A stretch of 64,000 bases of DNA from Dendrophyllia cribrosa (lineage: Eukaryota > Cnidaria > Anthozoa > Scleractinia > Dendrophylliidae), in contig JAJLRJ010000010.1 in the NCBI GenBank assembly GCA_024195265.1, forward strand, positions 31,808,945-31,872,944. Reading direction: 5' to 3'. The stretch's first letter is position 1. Each line of letters starts with the position of its first letter. The notes below the pieces were generated by a model that saw nothing but the letters and a program-made list of their open reading frames with translations, did no database searches and was not told where the DNA came from. The translations under genes and the position numbers were made by a program. Below are positions 43,694 through 57,000 of this stretch, in pieces.

Positions 43694-44085
43694 AAAAGAA
43701 ATGTTCAGGAATAATAAAGACTTCAAAGTGGAAATCTTTCAACACTAGAAACAATAAATCCTCCGTCCAGCAGCCGAAAATGAAATTAGAGTTTGGCCGC
43801 AAAAGCTTTTCTTTCCTAGGTGCTTTAATTTTTAATAAATTACCTTTGAACATTAGAAATTTAGAATATAGAATTTTATTTAAGCAACATTTGAACGAAT
43901 TTTTTATATAACGTAATTATCTTATATTTTATTTTTTTATTAACTCTGTACAGTTTATATTTTTAGGCTACATATTTTATTTTTTATTTTTATTGTAACA
44001 GGACTCCATTGATAACAGTGCTTTTTTTTGCACTGATGGGTTATCCTGACAAAATATTCGTATTATTATTATTATTATAAGTCGG
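43694..44085 (+). pseudogene. LINE (CR1/L2-like) 3' end with ATT-repeat tail
   Basis: A frame encodes SFNTRNNKSSVQQPKMKLEF and GRKSFSFLGALIFNKLPLNI, the C-terminal pattern of CR1/L2-type polymerases. It is followed by a 3' UTR with the short hairpin TAACAGTGCTTTTTTTTGCA..GGGTTA and a (ATT)n tail at 44066-44079. 5' truncated. Confidence 0.75.
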
Positions 44086-46974
44086 TTTGCTTACGTTCTG
44101 CGATTTTTTTTTTCCTCTCCATTTTTAGGCGGGGTCGATTTTTTGGACGCAAATCTGGTTTGGGGGGCAGGGGTGTGGAAATAGAAACGAGGAATGGCTA
44201 CAATTTTAGTTCCAAATTTTTACGAAACTTAGGGGCTTCCCAATCTTCTTAATCTATTTCTTAATGCTTCCCAAGATGGACTCGTTGAGGGGAATTAGAA
44301 TATTCTAGGTCATGAAAATACACTCAAAGGAAGCTAAACGACAATGAGGGTTGATTGTATAAAGAACTTTCTTATTATCACTCATGCGCACATTTGTGCA
44401 TGCAAATTTATGCACGCATACATTATTACGAACCGGTTCGTCAGGCTACATACAAATTCTACAAAAATGGCTGCCGCGCTCGGCATGTGCTTGGTTTTCA
44501 AAACCATAGTTTTGTCTTATCGGAGTAATAACACACATTAAAATATTCAAAATGGAAAGAGAAGGCTTTAAAGAATACTCAAAAGCCGCTGTAGTGGAGA
44601 AAAAGGATAACTTAAGCGACGAAATCTTGCTTCGGGGAACTTCATACATTTTATTCAATGCGGGGCTATTTCTTTCAAAGAAGCGGAGTTTCAAAGAATT
44701 ATCAAGCAGCCGAGTGAAGCCGAGGTACTTTTCCGTAAAATAAGTTGGACGTTTCGATGGGAATTTATGTTGATATCAATTTGTGATTGACTTTTTGTTT
44801 GTGTTCTCATTAGTTGGAGAAATGTTTAGCTTTTTCGGCGTTTAAAAAGTAATCTCTCCCCGGTCTACTGGGAGTGCATGTGAACGTGACTAGGTCACGC
44901 AACCAACTCATTTATGACGTTTCACTGACCTCTTATTATTTACGAGTGATGGTTCCTTGGAAAATGAAGGGATTTCGATGTGTTGTATCGCTAAATGTGA
45001 AGATATTTTTCTGTCCTTAATGTTTTCTCGTACATTTACATTTTATGTCTGCGACATTTGGAAGTCAACAGATATTTTCGCAATGTGAGTATACTGTGTA
45101 TAATTGATGAAACTGTAACAACATTTTGCGAATATCAAATGCTGTAATGTCAAGCAAGCCATGGTTTTTGTTAGATAGCTCTTTAAGACTTCTTGTATTT
45201 TTGCTGCTTACAACAAGGAAGAGGCGAGAAAAGCTAACTTAAACATTATTTTAACTTGAGCCGTTCAAAGACTTATGCCGTATTTTGATACGTCGGCATA
45301 AAAGTCGATCAATAATACACATGATTTTTCGCTTATATTTTAACTGAATGCGTCCTAGATAAAAACAAAAACATATGAATATTATAGCCTAAAACATATA
45401 AATGTTGTTTTCATAATTTTAAGGGCCTGCTTAAGGGCCAATTTCGCAATTCCTTGAGTTATTTTCGTTCTTAAGCTCGCTCGCCGTCATTGAAATACTT
45501 CCAGCGCTGTTATAATGCGAAGTTGGTATCAAGCAAAAAATAGCCTTCACGGATAAATCTCTCAGTAGCGCCGTATTTGCGGGCCACCAAAAATAATTTC
45601 AGAATAAATAAAAGACAGATTCAGCTATGATATAGTGTTGTTTTTTCGCCTAAAAATCATATACCAGACTGCATTTTACCAATTCGAAGTTTGCTTAAAT
45701 TTGCCTTCTAGTTTACATGGCGAAGATAGGCGTTTTGTACAAGACCAAAATGATTTTTAAACTTAACATTTCCGACAAAATTTTATTGCAAAAGAAAGTT
45801 AAAAAGATGTTTAATTCACTGTGTAAAAGGCATTGTAGGACGCCGAATGTTATGATAACAGGAGCGTGTTGAAAATGGTCCAAAATGGTCAAAATTCAAT
45901 GGTCAAAATTCAATGGTCCATGAAAGTACCCGCGGCTAATTTTCGACTTATCGAAATTTTGAAAAAAGCAAAATGAAATCGAACCTTTTAAACCCATTTT
46001 CGAAAATAGGTCACTAAATAGGTTCTTTTGGTAAAATAAAAAGAAATTCGAAATTTGGCCTCTGTCCGCGGATTCTCGATATTTACAGACATCCGCTCTT
46101 AAATATGACTTACTCGTTGGAACGAGAGAACCGAGTGTATATAGTCTGGAATACCACGCGGTCGAAACAAAATGGCACTGAAGAGTCCTGTTACATATTA
46201 ATTACATTTACTACATGTAGTATCGAATGTCTATGAGTCAATTGTTTCCGGATTTCAGTTTTGACCAACCAAGATAAAAGGTCAAGAAATGACAGAAAAG
46301 ACAAGACATGTTGAATTAGACAATTCACGTTGAGTCCTTTGAGTGATAGCTTTCTTGTTTTTCAAAAAATGTCGAAGGCATTCTGACGTATCACGAAAAT
46401 CTAATAGGTAAATCACGTGTCACGCGCTTCTAAAATAGCAAATCACGTAATACGCTACACTATCTGGTCACGCATCACGCCGTTAATTTGGACACAATCA
46501 CGCATCACGCGGCTAATTTTGGGGCAATCGCGTGTCACGTAAAACCCCTTTGCCACCCTCTCGATAGAATCAAAGCAGATATGCTCAAGTTCCCTGTCAG
46601 TTCACTCGCTACGCAATTCCATAAAAAACGTGTTCCCTACGAAACATTTGTTTCGAGTCAGCTTCGCTTCGGGAAAGAAATAGTCGCTTTCAGAGTGTCG
46701 TGGACACATTCACCGTTCACACATGGTAACGTAACGGTCAGGTACAGAAAAGAGGGGGGTAAATAGGGGTATGCAAATCCGCCGATCTCAGCTATTTTTT
46801 GGCCCGATCCGTCGATCCGACGTTATTTTCATTCAAATCCGGATCCGCATTACTTGAAAAGTTTCCGCAATATAAATATACTGCACACGAGTATATATAT
46901 ATATTTTTTTTTTTTTTGTTTGTTTGTTTTTCTTGTACGGTATTTAGATTTTACTCGAAGTTTTCTGCCTTTGC

Positions 46975-47290
46975 TTTGATAGAGTGCCAGTCTGCAGAGT
47001 GGGAGGTCGCGGGTTCGAATCCAGGCCGGACCAACACTCTGGGTCTTAAAATAACTGAGGACGAAGGTGCTGCCTTTGCTATGACATCTGCAAACTGGTT
47101 AGACCTTCACGTGGCTCGGATGACTACGTAGAAACGGGCGGTCCCGTCTCCGATGGTGACGTAAAAGAACCACTGAGGACGCAACAAAACCCGCCTGGCT
47201 GTGACCACCCTCAATGCCATACATTGTTTCATGGGTGGGGTGGGGGAGATGAGATTAACAATGGACCAACAGCGGCTGCCTGCCTATAAG
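46975..47290 (+). mobile_element. tRNA-derived SINE
   Basis: TTGATAGAGTGCCAG and CGCGGGTTCGAATCCAGG form the tRNA-like head, followed by blocks TGACATCTGCAAACTGGTTA, GTGGCTCGGATGACTACGTA, GACGTAAAAGAACCACTGAG and CATACATTGTTTCATGGG. The body matches 14606-14880 in reverse. Confidence 0.75.
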
Positions 47291-47779
47291 CGTTTTTGAG
47301 AATTGAAGAAAAACGAGATAATCGATTTACACATTTGGAAAGGCAGAATGGCTCAAATTCAAAAGAAAATCACGCGAGCTTCTCTTGCCAAAATAAATCC
47401 TTTAATTCAGTACTATGAAACTGTCATCGCGCACAAAATTAATTAAAGAAAATTGAACACTTTCTTCCTCCATAAAAAAGACCACCCTGGTGTACCAAAA
47501 CTGTCGATAAGTGTCTCTAGTCTACAGACGGACTGAAACTGAATGGATTGCAACTTCAAAAAAGTTACCCTAATGTTTTACAAGTTCTCACATTTTCTTT
47601 TCTAAAAGGCCCTAGGACAGACCATGATTTGTTCCCCTTTCAAGAATTGGTTGATTTCTTTCTTGTGATAAGTAAGAATATTGTAGCATGATTTTGACAT
47701 TCTTTTCTGTTTCTTTGATTTTTACAACGCGAGAAGTTTAGAAAAATTGCGAAACTAATGAATGTAAAGTTCGCAGTTT

Positions 47780-47785
47780 TTTATT
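47780..47785 (-). promoter_or_regulatory. Possible CFAP300 polyadenylation signal
   Basis: TTTATT on plus is AATAAA on minus, about 280 bases past the CFAP300 stop. The equivalent lies in copy 1 near 35457-35463. Other sites were not excluded. Confidence 0.35.
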
Positions 47786-48061
47786 GAATAACATTTATAT
47801 ACGCCGGGGGCTTCGACGACTTTCTGATAACGTACGCTAAGTACCGGTTCATCCGTAGAACAATATGCCACTACTAGAATCCGTAACCATGCTTAACCAA
47901 CGACCTGCGTGAACAATGCTTTCAGGATAGAACACTTCAATTTAGCATTTTAGAATGATGCAGGTCTTCTGAATGTACCGAGCTTTCAAAACAGTAACTG
48001 TCAACACGATTCAGATCTAAAAGCGACCTCTTGTTTATGAATAGTATACTTCATTTTCATG

Positions 48062-51000
48062 TTATCTCCACGAGTGACTCCACACATACACATGTCTTTT
48101 CAGTGGACTGATGCACATGTAAGCAAAGGACTGATCGTGCGGTGTAAGTGAAGGGTAAACTTGCTTACCGTCTTCATCCTAAAAAGATAAAAAGTCACAA
48201 CAGATTCATAATCTAATTATGGCAAAAAGACAACTAAATATTAAACTTATTAGACAACAGGGTCGCTTTCTCTTAAAAAGTGACCATTCAAATGAAAGCT
48301 CTTGAGTAGTACTTTCCTGTGATGCTGTTTATTATGCTGTACAAGGTGGTTCTAACTTTTGAAATCCTAAAGTGTGACCATTCAAATGAAAGCTATTGAG
48401 CAGTACTTTTCTGTGGTGCTGTTTATTATGCTGTACAAGGTGGTTCTAACTTTTGAGGCTGTGGATCAAATCCTAAGGTGTGGCCATTCAAATGAAAGCT
48501 GTTGAGCAGTACTTTCCTGTGGTACTGTTTATTATGCTATACAAGGTGGTTCAAACTTTTGAGTCTGTGGATGAAATCCTAAAGTGTGACCATTCAAATG
48601 AAAGCTACTGAGCAGTACTTTCCTGTGGTACTGTTTATTATGCTGTACAAGGTGGTTCTAACTTTTGAGTCTGTGGATGAAATCCTTCAATGTGACCATT
48701 CAAATGAAAGCTATTGAGCAGTACTTTCCTGTGGTGCCGTTTATTATGCTGTACAAGGTGGTTCACACCTTTCAGTCTGTGGATTAAATCCTAAAGTGTG
48801 GCCATTCAAATCATGATGAAAGCTATTGAGCAGCATTTGTATTTCAATGATGCAGTTTGAAATTTTACAAAAAGACATATTGTAATTTTTTCTTTTACTT
48901 GTTTCAACCTATATATAAACCACTTTCAACATTTCATGTTTCTTTAGAAGAGTCAAATGATACCTGAGCGGACACTTTTAGCACAACAGATCCAACTTGT
49001 AGCTTTTTGGTTGTAGGGTCTTTGTGAACGCTGGAAACCAAAAAATTGAAATAACTGGTCAGTGACTGTTTAAATAAACATTTACATTTTTATCAGTACA
49101 TGAAAGCTTCATTGCCGCAATCCACAAAAACATGATCAGGGACCGTTTTTCCAATCCATGAAATCTAATTTACTATTTCCCGCCGAAATGACAATTTTAC
49201 CTTATTTTCATGTTTTATCGCCAAATGCCACCAAATATACACCTTGATTGGATAAAAAGATTCTATAGAGCAAAACAGAAGCAGTAGTTTGGAGATAAAG
49301 TGCAGGATTGCAAGGATGGAAGTGGATTACAGTTCATCAAATTTGATTTAGTGACAGGCGCCGGTCAAGATTGCCATTCGTGTTTTAGCCGTTATTTGAT
49401 TTCTTTGCTTTCATCGCTTTTCAACGTTTTTCAAGACAACACAGCGAGCTTAATCCAAACTCCTGGTCATAATCATGAAAACACGATTGATCAGCCCACA
49501 GGGAGCAGAGGAGCCAAATTTTACCTTTACGCGTTCGATCTGTTGTTTACGAGTCTGTTTTTCGCCCCAGCGGGACCACAAGCGTAATCGGAGCTTTCCG
49601 TTGGGTAACTTCAGATTGCTGACTGTGGGCGCCACAAAATCGTTACGCAGTAATAAGGGAGACCGGCACTTCGTGCCTCGCTCGGAAAGCTTACGCTTTC
49701 CGGAAAGCACCGATCACGCTTGGGGTCCCGCTGGGGGAAAAACTCGAAAACAACAGATCGAATAACGCAAGACACAGCGCGCGTATAAAGCTCAAAGATC
49801 GAACGCGTATTAGGTCAAATTTGGCTCCTCTGCTCCCTGTGATCAGCCGGGACAGTGTCCCTTCAAGATCGCTTGTACGATGAGCACCCCCTGCCGTTAG
49901 TAACCATTTACAAACGTGAGTACAGAGACTTACCTTATCAGATCTTTATAAATTGTTTTGGTTGTTTCTAGGTAAGGATTTACATCATCTTCGTACTGAA
50001 ATAAAAAATAAAGCTGATTTGATGACGCCGTTTTCGATCGTTTTAGTGCGAACGATTCAAACGAAAACGCATCAAAACGTAACGTGCTTTGATTGAAACG
50101 AAAACGGATAATGTGAAAACGCTATTTAAAATATTTAAAGGTTCAAATGCATTGTTACTTAATGATCGAAGTGTCGGCTTTTGCAGAATTTAGTCTGTAG
50201 AAAGTGTGGAAAGGTTCTTGCGTGATTCAGGTCTCGTGACATTTTATTTAACCTTTAGCAAATTTGATATGTAATCTGTTTCCGGTTGCCTGGTGATTGC
50301 ATCATTGTTACAGCTGTCATTCATGTGTTGCTTGCTCTATTGTTAACAACTTCCTGTTAACAAACTTCCTGTGACACCATCGATAGCAAAGTGTCTAGTC
50401 ACGCGCATGTGCAGTAGACACAACAAAATCCTGAAAACAAGTCAGAAATATACATTTTTTGAATGAATCTTGGGCTTACTTGGCAAACTTGTCCTCCAAG
50501 ACAGATATGCTTGAAAATCAGGAAAATAAACTCATTTCTCTCTGCATTACTGAAAATTGGATAAGTTTCTGATTCTTCAAGAAGTAATACCTAGAAACGG
50601 TTGAAAAAAAAATAATTGAAATACTTAACATTAAATTTTAATTTTTTTTATTTTTTTTTTATGTAAACATACCCGACCTTCGATCCACAAATTTAAAGGC
50701 CCACCTTCACCCAAAAGACGTTGCGGTCGTTTGTTTTTGTTTTGAAATGCCCCATTGTTCATTCGCGTGATCTGATTGGTTGCATGCATTCAAACATGAA
50801 TTTTGTGTTTCCTGTACACAAAATTCCACACAGGAAGTGATCACAGCGTGCACAGCATTTTGGGTGAAGGTGGGCCTTTAAACAAGGGTCATTCACAATC
50901 TTATTTTTACCACATAGTGACACCCTTTTACCGCAGTTAAAAACAGGATTTCAAAATTTCATACATAAGTTTTAACTCCAAGATAGTAAGGGTTAAAGGC

Positions 51001-54000
51001 ATTGTTCCTCTGAGCAATGTCTCATGTGACTTGCCATGCAACAAAGGAAAATTGCCTAGTAAGTAACTAAGTGTAACATGCCTTGCAATTCTTGTAAAAA
51101 GGAGAACCAATTTCTATTTCTTGCAACTTCTGTAACACCATCCCGGGGAGGCACTCAACAAAGTTTTGTACAGGGACGCTCCGCCACAAGGTCCAAACCC
51201 TGAAATCCCAACCCTTTCATATACCTCCATCCTCAAAAAGGTACCCCTTTTGGGGGGAGCATCCCTGTATAGCCCATTTATAGGCAAAGTGAAGCTGAAT
51301 CGATATTCAGTTTCATTAAAGGCCTACCTTCACCCAAAAGACGTTGCGATCATTTGTTTTTGTTTTGAAATGCTCCATTGTTCATACACGTGATCTGATT
51401 GGTTGCACGCATTCAAGCATGAAAGTGATCAAGGCGCGCACAGCATTTTGGGTGAAGGTGGGCCTTTAAGTGGGTCTATCAGTCTAAATAAAGTTTTAAT
51501 TATTGTTATTATTTATTATTATAATTATTATATTGTATTTCAATTTGTCTACATTATTATTATTATTATAAACGTTGCCTTCTGTGAATGTTCAATCGTA
51601 CCTTTCTAAGCTCATCAGAAATGACAAAGTCTTCATAATACTCATCAAAGCACTTTCTGATGTTCCCTGACTCTCGGACAATGCCTTTTGGGATAAAAGT
51701 TTGCAGCCACCATTAAATGTTGTCCAAAAATATAAAAGAGTTTGTTAAAACATTTTCCCTTAATTAAAAGACAAAGACGTTCCAGGGTAAATGAGTTGGA
51801 AAAAACAAGAGAGAAATGTGACACAAAAATGCAAGATAAGAATTCAAGTCAGATAAAATGTTTTGAGTAAAAGGACACCACTTGTTAAACCAGAAATTCC
51901 ATCTCTCCCTCCCCCATCACTAAAAGGTTTGGTGCACCCCCCCCCCCCCCCCCCCGAGCTTTGCAAGGTTCTGCAAGATGCAAAACAGGTTTTTTTAGTT
52001 TAATTAAGGTTGCTATGAAGCATGGAAAACTATCAAACCTTGTTCTTGAAGTCTGTCAAAAAAGTCCATTGATGTAACAGAGCATGAAACAAGCTCTGCT
52101 GTGACAGAAGAGGCTTTGATGTCTACGACAAAAAAATAGATCTTATAACATGAGCCCTGGTCATGTGAATATGTCATCACAGTCTTTTTTATAAGCCTCT
52201 TACAACATTTTCTATAAGAATTTCTGTAGCATGAAACAAGCTCTGCTGTGACAGAAGAGGCTTTGATGTCTACAACAACAACAAAATAGATCATCTTATT
52301 ACATGAGCCCTGGTCATGTGAATATGTCATCAGTCTTTTTTATATAAGTCTCTTACAACATTTCCTATAAGAATGTCTTGAACTCATTAATACGGTCAAA
52401 CCTCCCATAAACGGACACCATCGGGACCAGGAAAGTGTACGCTTGTGGGAGGTGTCCGGGGGCGGGGTACTCCCATATATTAGCTATATAGGTATGTGCT
52501 GCTGTGTAGAGTATGGTTTTCAGGCAGTTTAGTCTAGGATAGGGTATAGTAATCAGAGATTTTTGGTCTAGAATAGGGTATCATTTTCTGCAAAACTGAT
52601 CAGTTGTGTGAAGAATTTAGTCTAGACAAGCCTTTTATTGGCAAATGGAATTTAAAAATCGGTACGGCGGGCAGTACGGCATTTTTACTGACCCCTGTTA
52701 ACTAATAACTGTGACAGTAAATGAGTTTCTGGAAAATAGCGAGTCTGGAATAGGTCTAGGATAGGGTAGGGTTTTTTGGTGTTTAGTCTAGAACAGGGTT
52801 GCAAAATGCAGCTAAAATGGTCTAGTATAGGTTAAGGGTCTCAGAGTCCCAGCGGCACACCCCCACCCAAAAATTTGCAGAATACCGCCCCCGGGGAGGT
52901 GTCCACCTACGGGAGGTGTCTGTTAACAACAAAATGCTGTTTGTATAGTTTCTATAGACACATACGTGGCCACCTTGCCGCCCACTAAAGGGAAGGGGTG
53001 ATTATTTGAGGTGTAGCACTTATTTCTAATTTTGACTGCAGGGAGGGGTATTTATTCAAGAGGGCAATTTTTTAGGGGACTGGCACTTATTCAAGAATTT
53101 ATGGTAAGAAGATTCCTCAGTTGAAAGACTGGAGACATAAGTGCCTGTTACGTTGAACTTTATGTTATATTTGTTTTGCCTAGATTTGGCTGTTTTTTTT
53201 TTCTTGCTTGCGGCCTTGAAATAAGTAGTGAAAATGAGAAGGAAAATCCCTTTACCCCTTTCACTTCCAGAGTCAATTATGCTGACATGTAATGCAGTCC
53301 TAACTTTTGATTCTATTGACAATGTCACCATTCAAATCCCGGGGGGGGTACTTGGGTCAACTTTTGCTGGGTATGTGCCGCTGGCCTCTCAGAGCCCCTA
53401 CCCCATTATAGTCTATTCTGTGGCCAATTATAGACCCCATCTTAGTCACTTTTGAGTAAATGTAAATTTCGCAATCCCAACTTAGTCACTTTCTGTTTAG
53501 CAATCAACCTTGAGTTTGGAACCCTTTCAGTCTACAGTAGGTCATCCTCAAATGAATTGACACATTTATTAAATGTAGAAGACTTTACTCTTCACCTACA
53601 AACCTTCTGGTACATTTGTTTACCGAAATTATTTACAAGCGTTCCGTCATAAATAGGTGAAGTGCTAGATTCTTCTGTAACTGGAACATTGTAATTCATG
53701 CTCCCAATTGGTAATACTGATTTATCTCAGTACTTATCAACAGTATTTTCAAAACAGCAAGACTCGAGGAACATGTTTTAAAGACGTAATCAAATTGTAC
53801 GCGAAAATTCTACTGTTTCATCATTTTAAAAAGCACGAAATCTGGTACGAAGAAAGCTAAACAACTCCTTAGTTGTGTTTTAAAAAACCTCCAACTAAAC
53901 CTAAGTGAGCTGTATCCACCTACGGAGGTCTCAATGGAGAGTTTCAATGGCGTTAACCGTAAAACGTTAGCTAGCCAAATTTTAGTCGTTAGGCGTAGCA

Positions 54001-57000
54001 ACTGAAATATTTAAAGCCTTAGAAGTTGGTCGCTGGCGTATTGGGGGCAGAATAAATGTTCCTGTAAATCTCACATTAAAAGCAAGCAAGTCCCAAGCGA
54101 AAGGGATCAAGCGGTCACTACAGCAAAAAGATATTCAAGTTGTACTAACTTCGATGGACGACAACGCAGAGGAATAGAAAACGTGTTGGACTTTGTCCTG
54201 GATTATTGTGCAACTCAGTTAATGTTTAGTTGTGATTGAATTGTAATGCGAGCCGATTGTTAAATATTAAAACAACAATTATTAAGTACGGTAACAATGT
54301 TTTTACCGCGAATCTTCCCATTTTTTGTAATCCCTGCTAAACTAAAACTACCCAAAAAAATACTTGCCAGAATTTTCGTACCCCAAAAAATCCGGACAAT
54401 TATGCGACCCCATTCTAGTAACTCTACTGAAAATGCAATCCCATTATAGTCAATCCAGTCGTGAAAATGCGACCCCATCCAGCGGCACATCCCCATTAGC
54501 CCATTACTAGGAAGTACCCCCCCCGGGATTCAAATGAAACCTTGGCTCCTAAGAGCCAACTTGTGAATAAGAAATGTTAAAACACGTAACACAAAATTGC
54601 GGTAAGCTTATGTTTTCACACTGACACGGTTCAATATTTTTTTTAAATTAAACATATTAAGTATTTTTTACGAACACAAAAAAATAATCAAAGACTCCTA
54701 AGAGGCAACCCATGAATAAGAAATGCTAACATGTAACACAATTTTGCGGTAAGCTTATGTTTTCACAATGACACGGTTCAATATTTTTTTTAAATTAAAT
54801 GTAAGGATTTTTTACAAACGCAAACAAAAAAAAGTAAATCACTTTCATAATGTCCAGTCTGGGCACCAGACCACAAGACCATCAAGGAACACATGCTCGA
54901 TTAGGTCAAATTTTAATATTTGAAGGTACCCTGTAGCATGAAATTTTTGCGGGACTTTTATTTTGCGGATTGGCGATTTTTTGAGGTTTGCGGGAACAAA
55001 TTTTTGCGGCTCGAATAATTTAACTGAAATATCCGCTGGAAACTAATTTTTGCGGTTTCCTTTTCAAGCAGTGGAAAAAATGTGGCATCCAGTAGAGGCC
55101 TTAGAAAATGGTGCCCCTTCGGATGACCCAATCGAGCAAGTTTAATGTGACCTTTTGACTGCTTTGAGTGTGTTTCTTGTGCCCGAGAGACTGGAAAAGT
55201 ATTGACTTAGCCTTTCATCGTTTTGTTTGTAGCAAGCTCTGAATGCTTTTTCTCAATGTAAATATCAAAATAAACAATCTCTTTTACCCCAGTGTATGAT
55301 ACATAGCAACACAAGTGGATTAAAAGCCGTTTTTGATTATATTATTTAACGGGAGTAAATTTTTGCGGCTTTTAATTTTGCTGGTGTTTTTTCTGCTGGA
55401 ACTTATTTTTGCGGATCAAGTGCCATCCGCAAAATCTGCAAAAATTAAACCCCGCAAAATAAAAGTGCTACACTGTAGATACGCATCAAAACATGTGTCT
55501 CGATTTCAAAAATCCTGTTAGATCGATTTTATAGACAAATGCGAAACATCTTTAAGCTTATAATGTTGTTTATATATTCATTTACAACAAATTAGTTAAT
55601 AGTAAGTTATTGCTGGATTCACACTGTTCTTGTTTTGAAACCCATTCGTAACAAAGCATTACGTTACTAAGTTTACAGCTGATGGAAAGAGTGAGTGAGT
55701 GAGTGAGTGAGTGAATTAGCCACCGTTACCGATTACCCCGTTCATTGCACTTGCACATATTCACAGGTTAAAAAGCATGCTGGGAACAGATGGCCGAGCA
55801 CACAAAAAAACACACACACACCAAATCTGAGCAAATTCAAAATAACTAAGAGTTTATGTCCGCAGCCTACAATTAATTCCTATTTAAGTCTGTGTGGTAT
55901 TTAAACTTACTCAGAGGACCCCAATTATCATTGGAAGACACAATCTGAAACACAACATCACAAGTTGAGGTCAGGTCTGGTTTGCTTTTGTTGTGCCTGA
56001 TAAGGAAACTATAAACACTTCGAAATGGTTCAGTTTTGTACAAAAAAACAAATACGGTACTATAAGGTACTAGCAGGGCTGTCACTACTTTTTTAAATAG
56101 GTGAGGATTAGTAAGGAAAGTACACAGTGCTTTGTTTTTCTGTCAAAGTAGCTGGGGCTCAGACAAATAATTTATCAGTCAAATTCAAGAATGCCCATCA
56201 TTTCCTCCCCTCCACCTCCATCTCTGCCAGGAAAAGCCCTGGGCATTTGACCTAGCTTTTTACAAAAATTGGTCAAATGCCCCACCATGTTGGCAGTTTC
56301 ACAGTCAAATGCCCCATAATATCACAAGTTTAAGTTTTTGTAATGTCACACCTTCAATTCGGTATTCCATTTGAGAAAATTGATAAATTGCCCTATAATG
56401 CAATGCAAACTTTAACATCTTTATTCTTATAGCACAACATGTATGCTAACAGATTTGTGTCTTGGTGAAAATCCAACATGGCGGATAAACAACCAATTTT
56501 GTAAAATGTCCGATCAAAATGGAGGTTATTGAAAGGACACGTGTTATGGTGACCAAAAATGTCAATAAAACTTCCATGATTATTTATTTTATGTTGAGAG
56601 GGAATGCCAACCTCAAGACTGGATATAACAGAAGGATCTTGAAAGAAGTCCTGTTGGTAAAAGAAACAGTTAAGAAGTGGTCAACAAATAAACAATAAAA
56701 AGTAGCGGCTGCAAAGGAAAGTTATAAAATGTAGTCCATTATAAAACTCAAATAATTCATGGCAATCGAATGTTCAATTTTCAAACTTTTAACTGGCAAA
56801 CTGAAACTTAACATACAAATGAATGTGAAGGGTAGAATGAATATTGCCACCTTATCACTCAAGATCTGCTTCTGTGCAGCCTTGTAGCTCAAACAAAAAA
56901 GTGACAAAAGATCAAATTAAAGGGCTCCTGGCAAAAACGTCCTTAGTATGTTTTTGGCAACTTTCACTAAAATTGTATGTTTTAGGCCTTTAAAAGCACA

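Larger units (their letters stand above)
37674..48061. other. 3' flank of GT31 copy 2 and downstream region, no gene seen
   Basis: Carries the copy-2 repeats plus the post-duplication insertions listed separately. 44100-46370 shows only AT-rich sequence with scattered short frames and nothing I recognise. 46380-46545 is a degenerate repeat of AATCACGCATCACGCGG-like units. Confidence 0.65.
36068..48274. repeat. Segmental duplication, copy 2 (expanded by insertions)
   Basis: Same order as copy 1, but larger because of insertions at 38555-38932, 40128-40199, 40653-41000, 42482-43154 and a composite block of about 4.2 kb at 43325-47520. Homology resumes near 47525 (ACTGAATGG, then CTTCAAAA) and continues through the CFAP300 last exon to GACAACAGGGTCGC. 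Confidence 0.9.

Noticed and set aside
44552..44743. 63-aa frame starting MEREGFKEYSKAAVVEKK
   Set aside because: No recognisable family, no neighbours on which to build a gene, and it lies inside the composite insertion in duplication copy 2.
48281..48835. Regular repeats that could suggest a CRISPR array
   Set aside because: The repeated unit is the full 106 bp with no unique spacers, and it lies in an intron of an animal gene.
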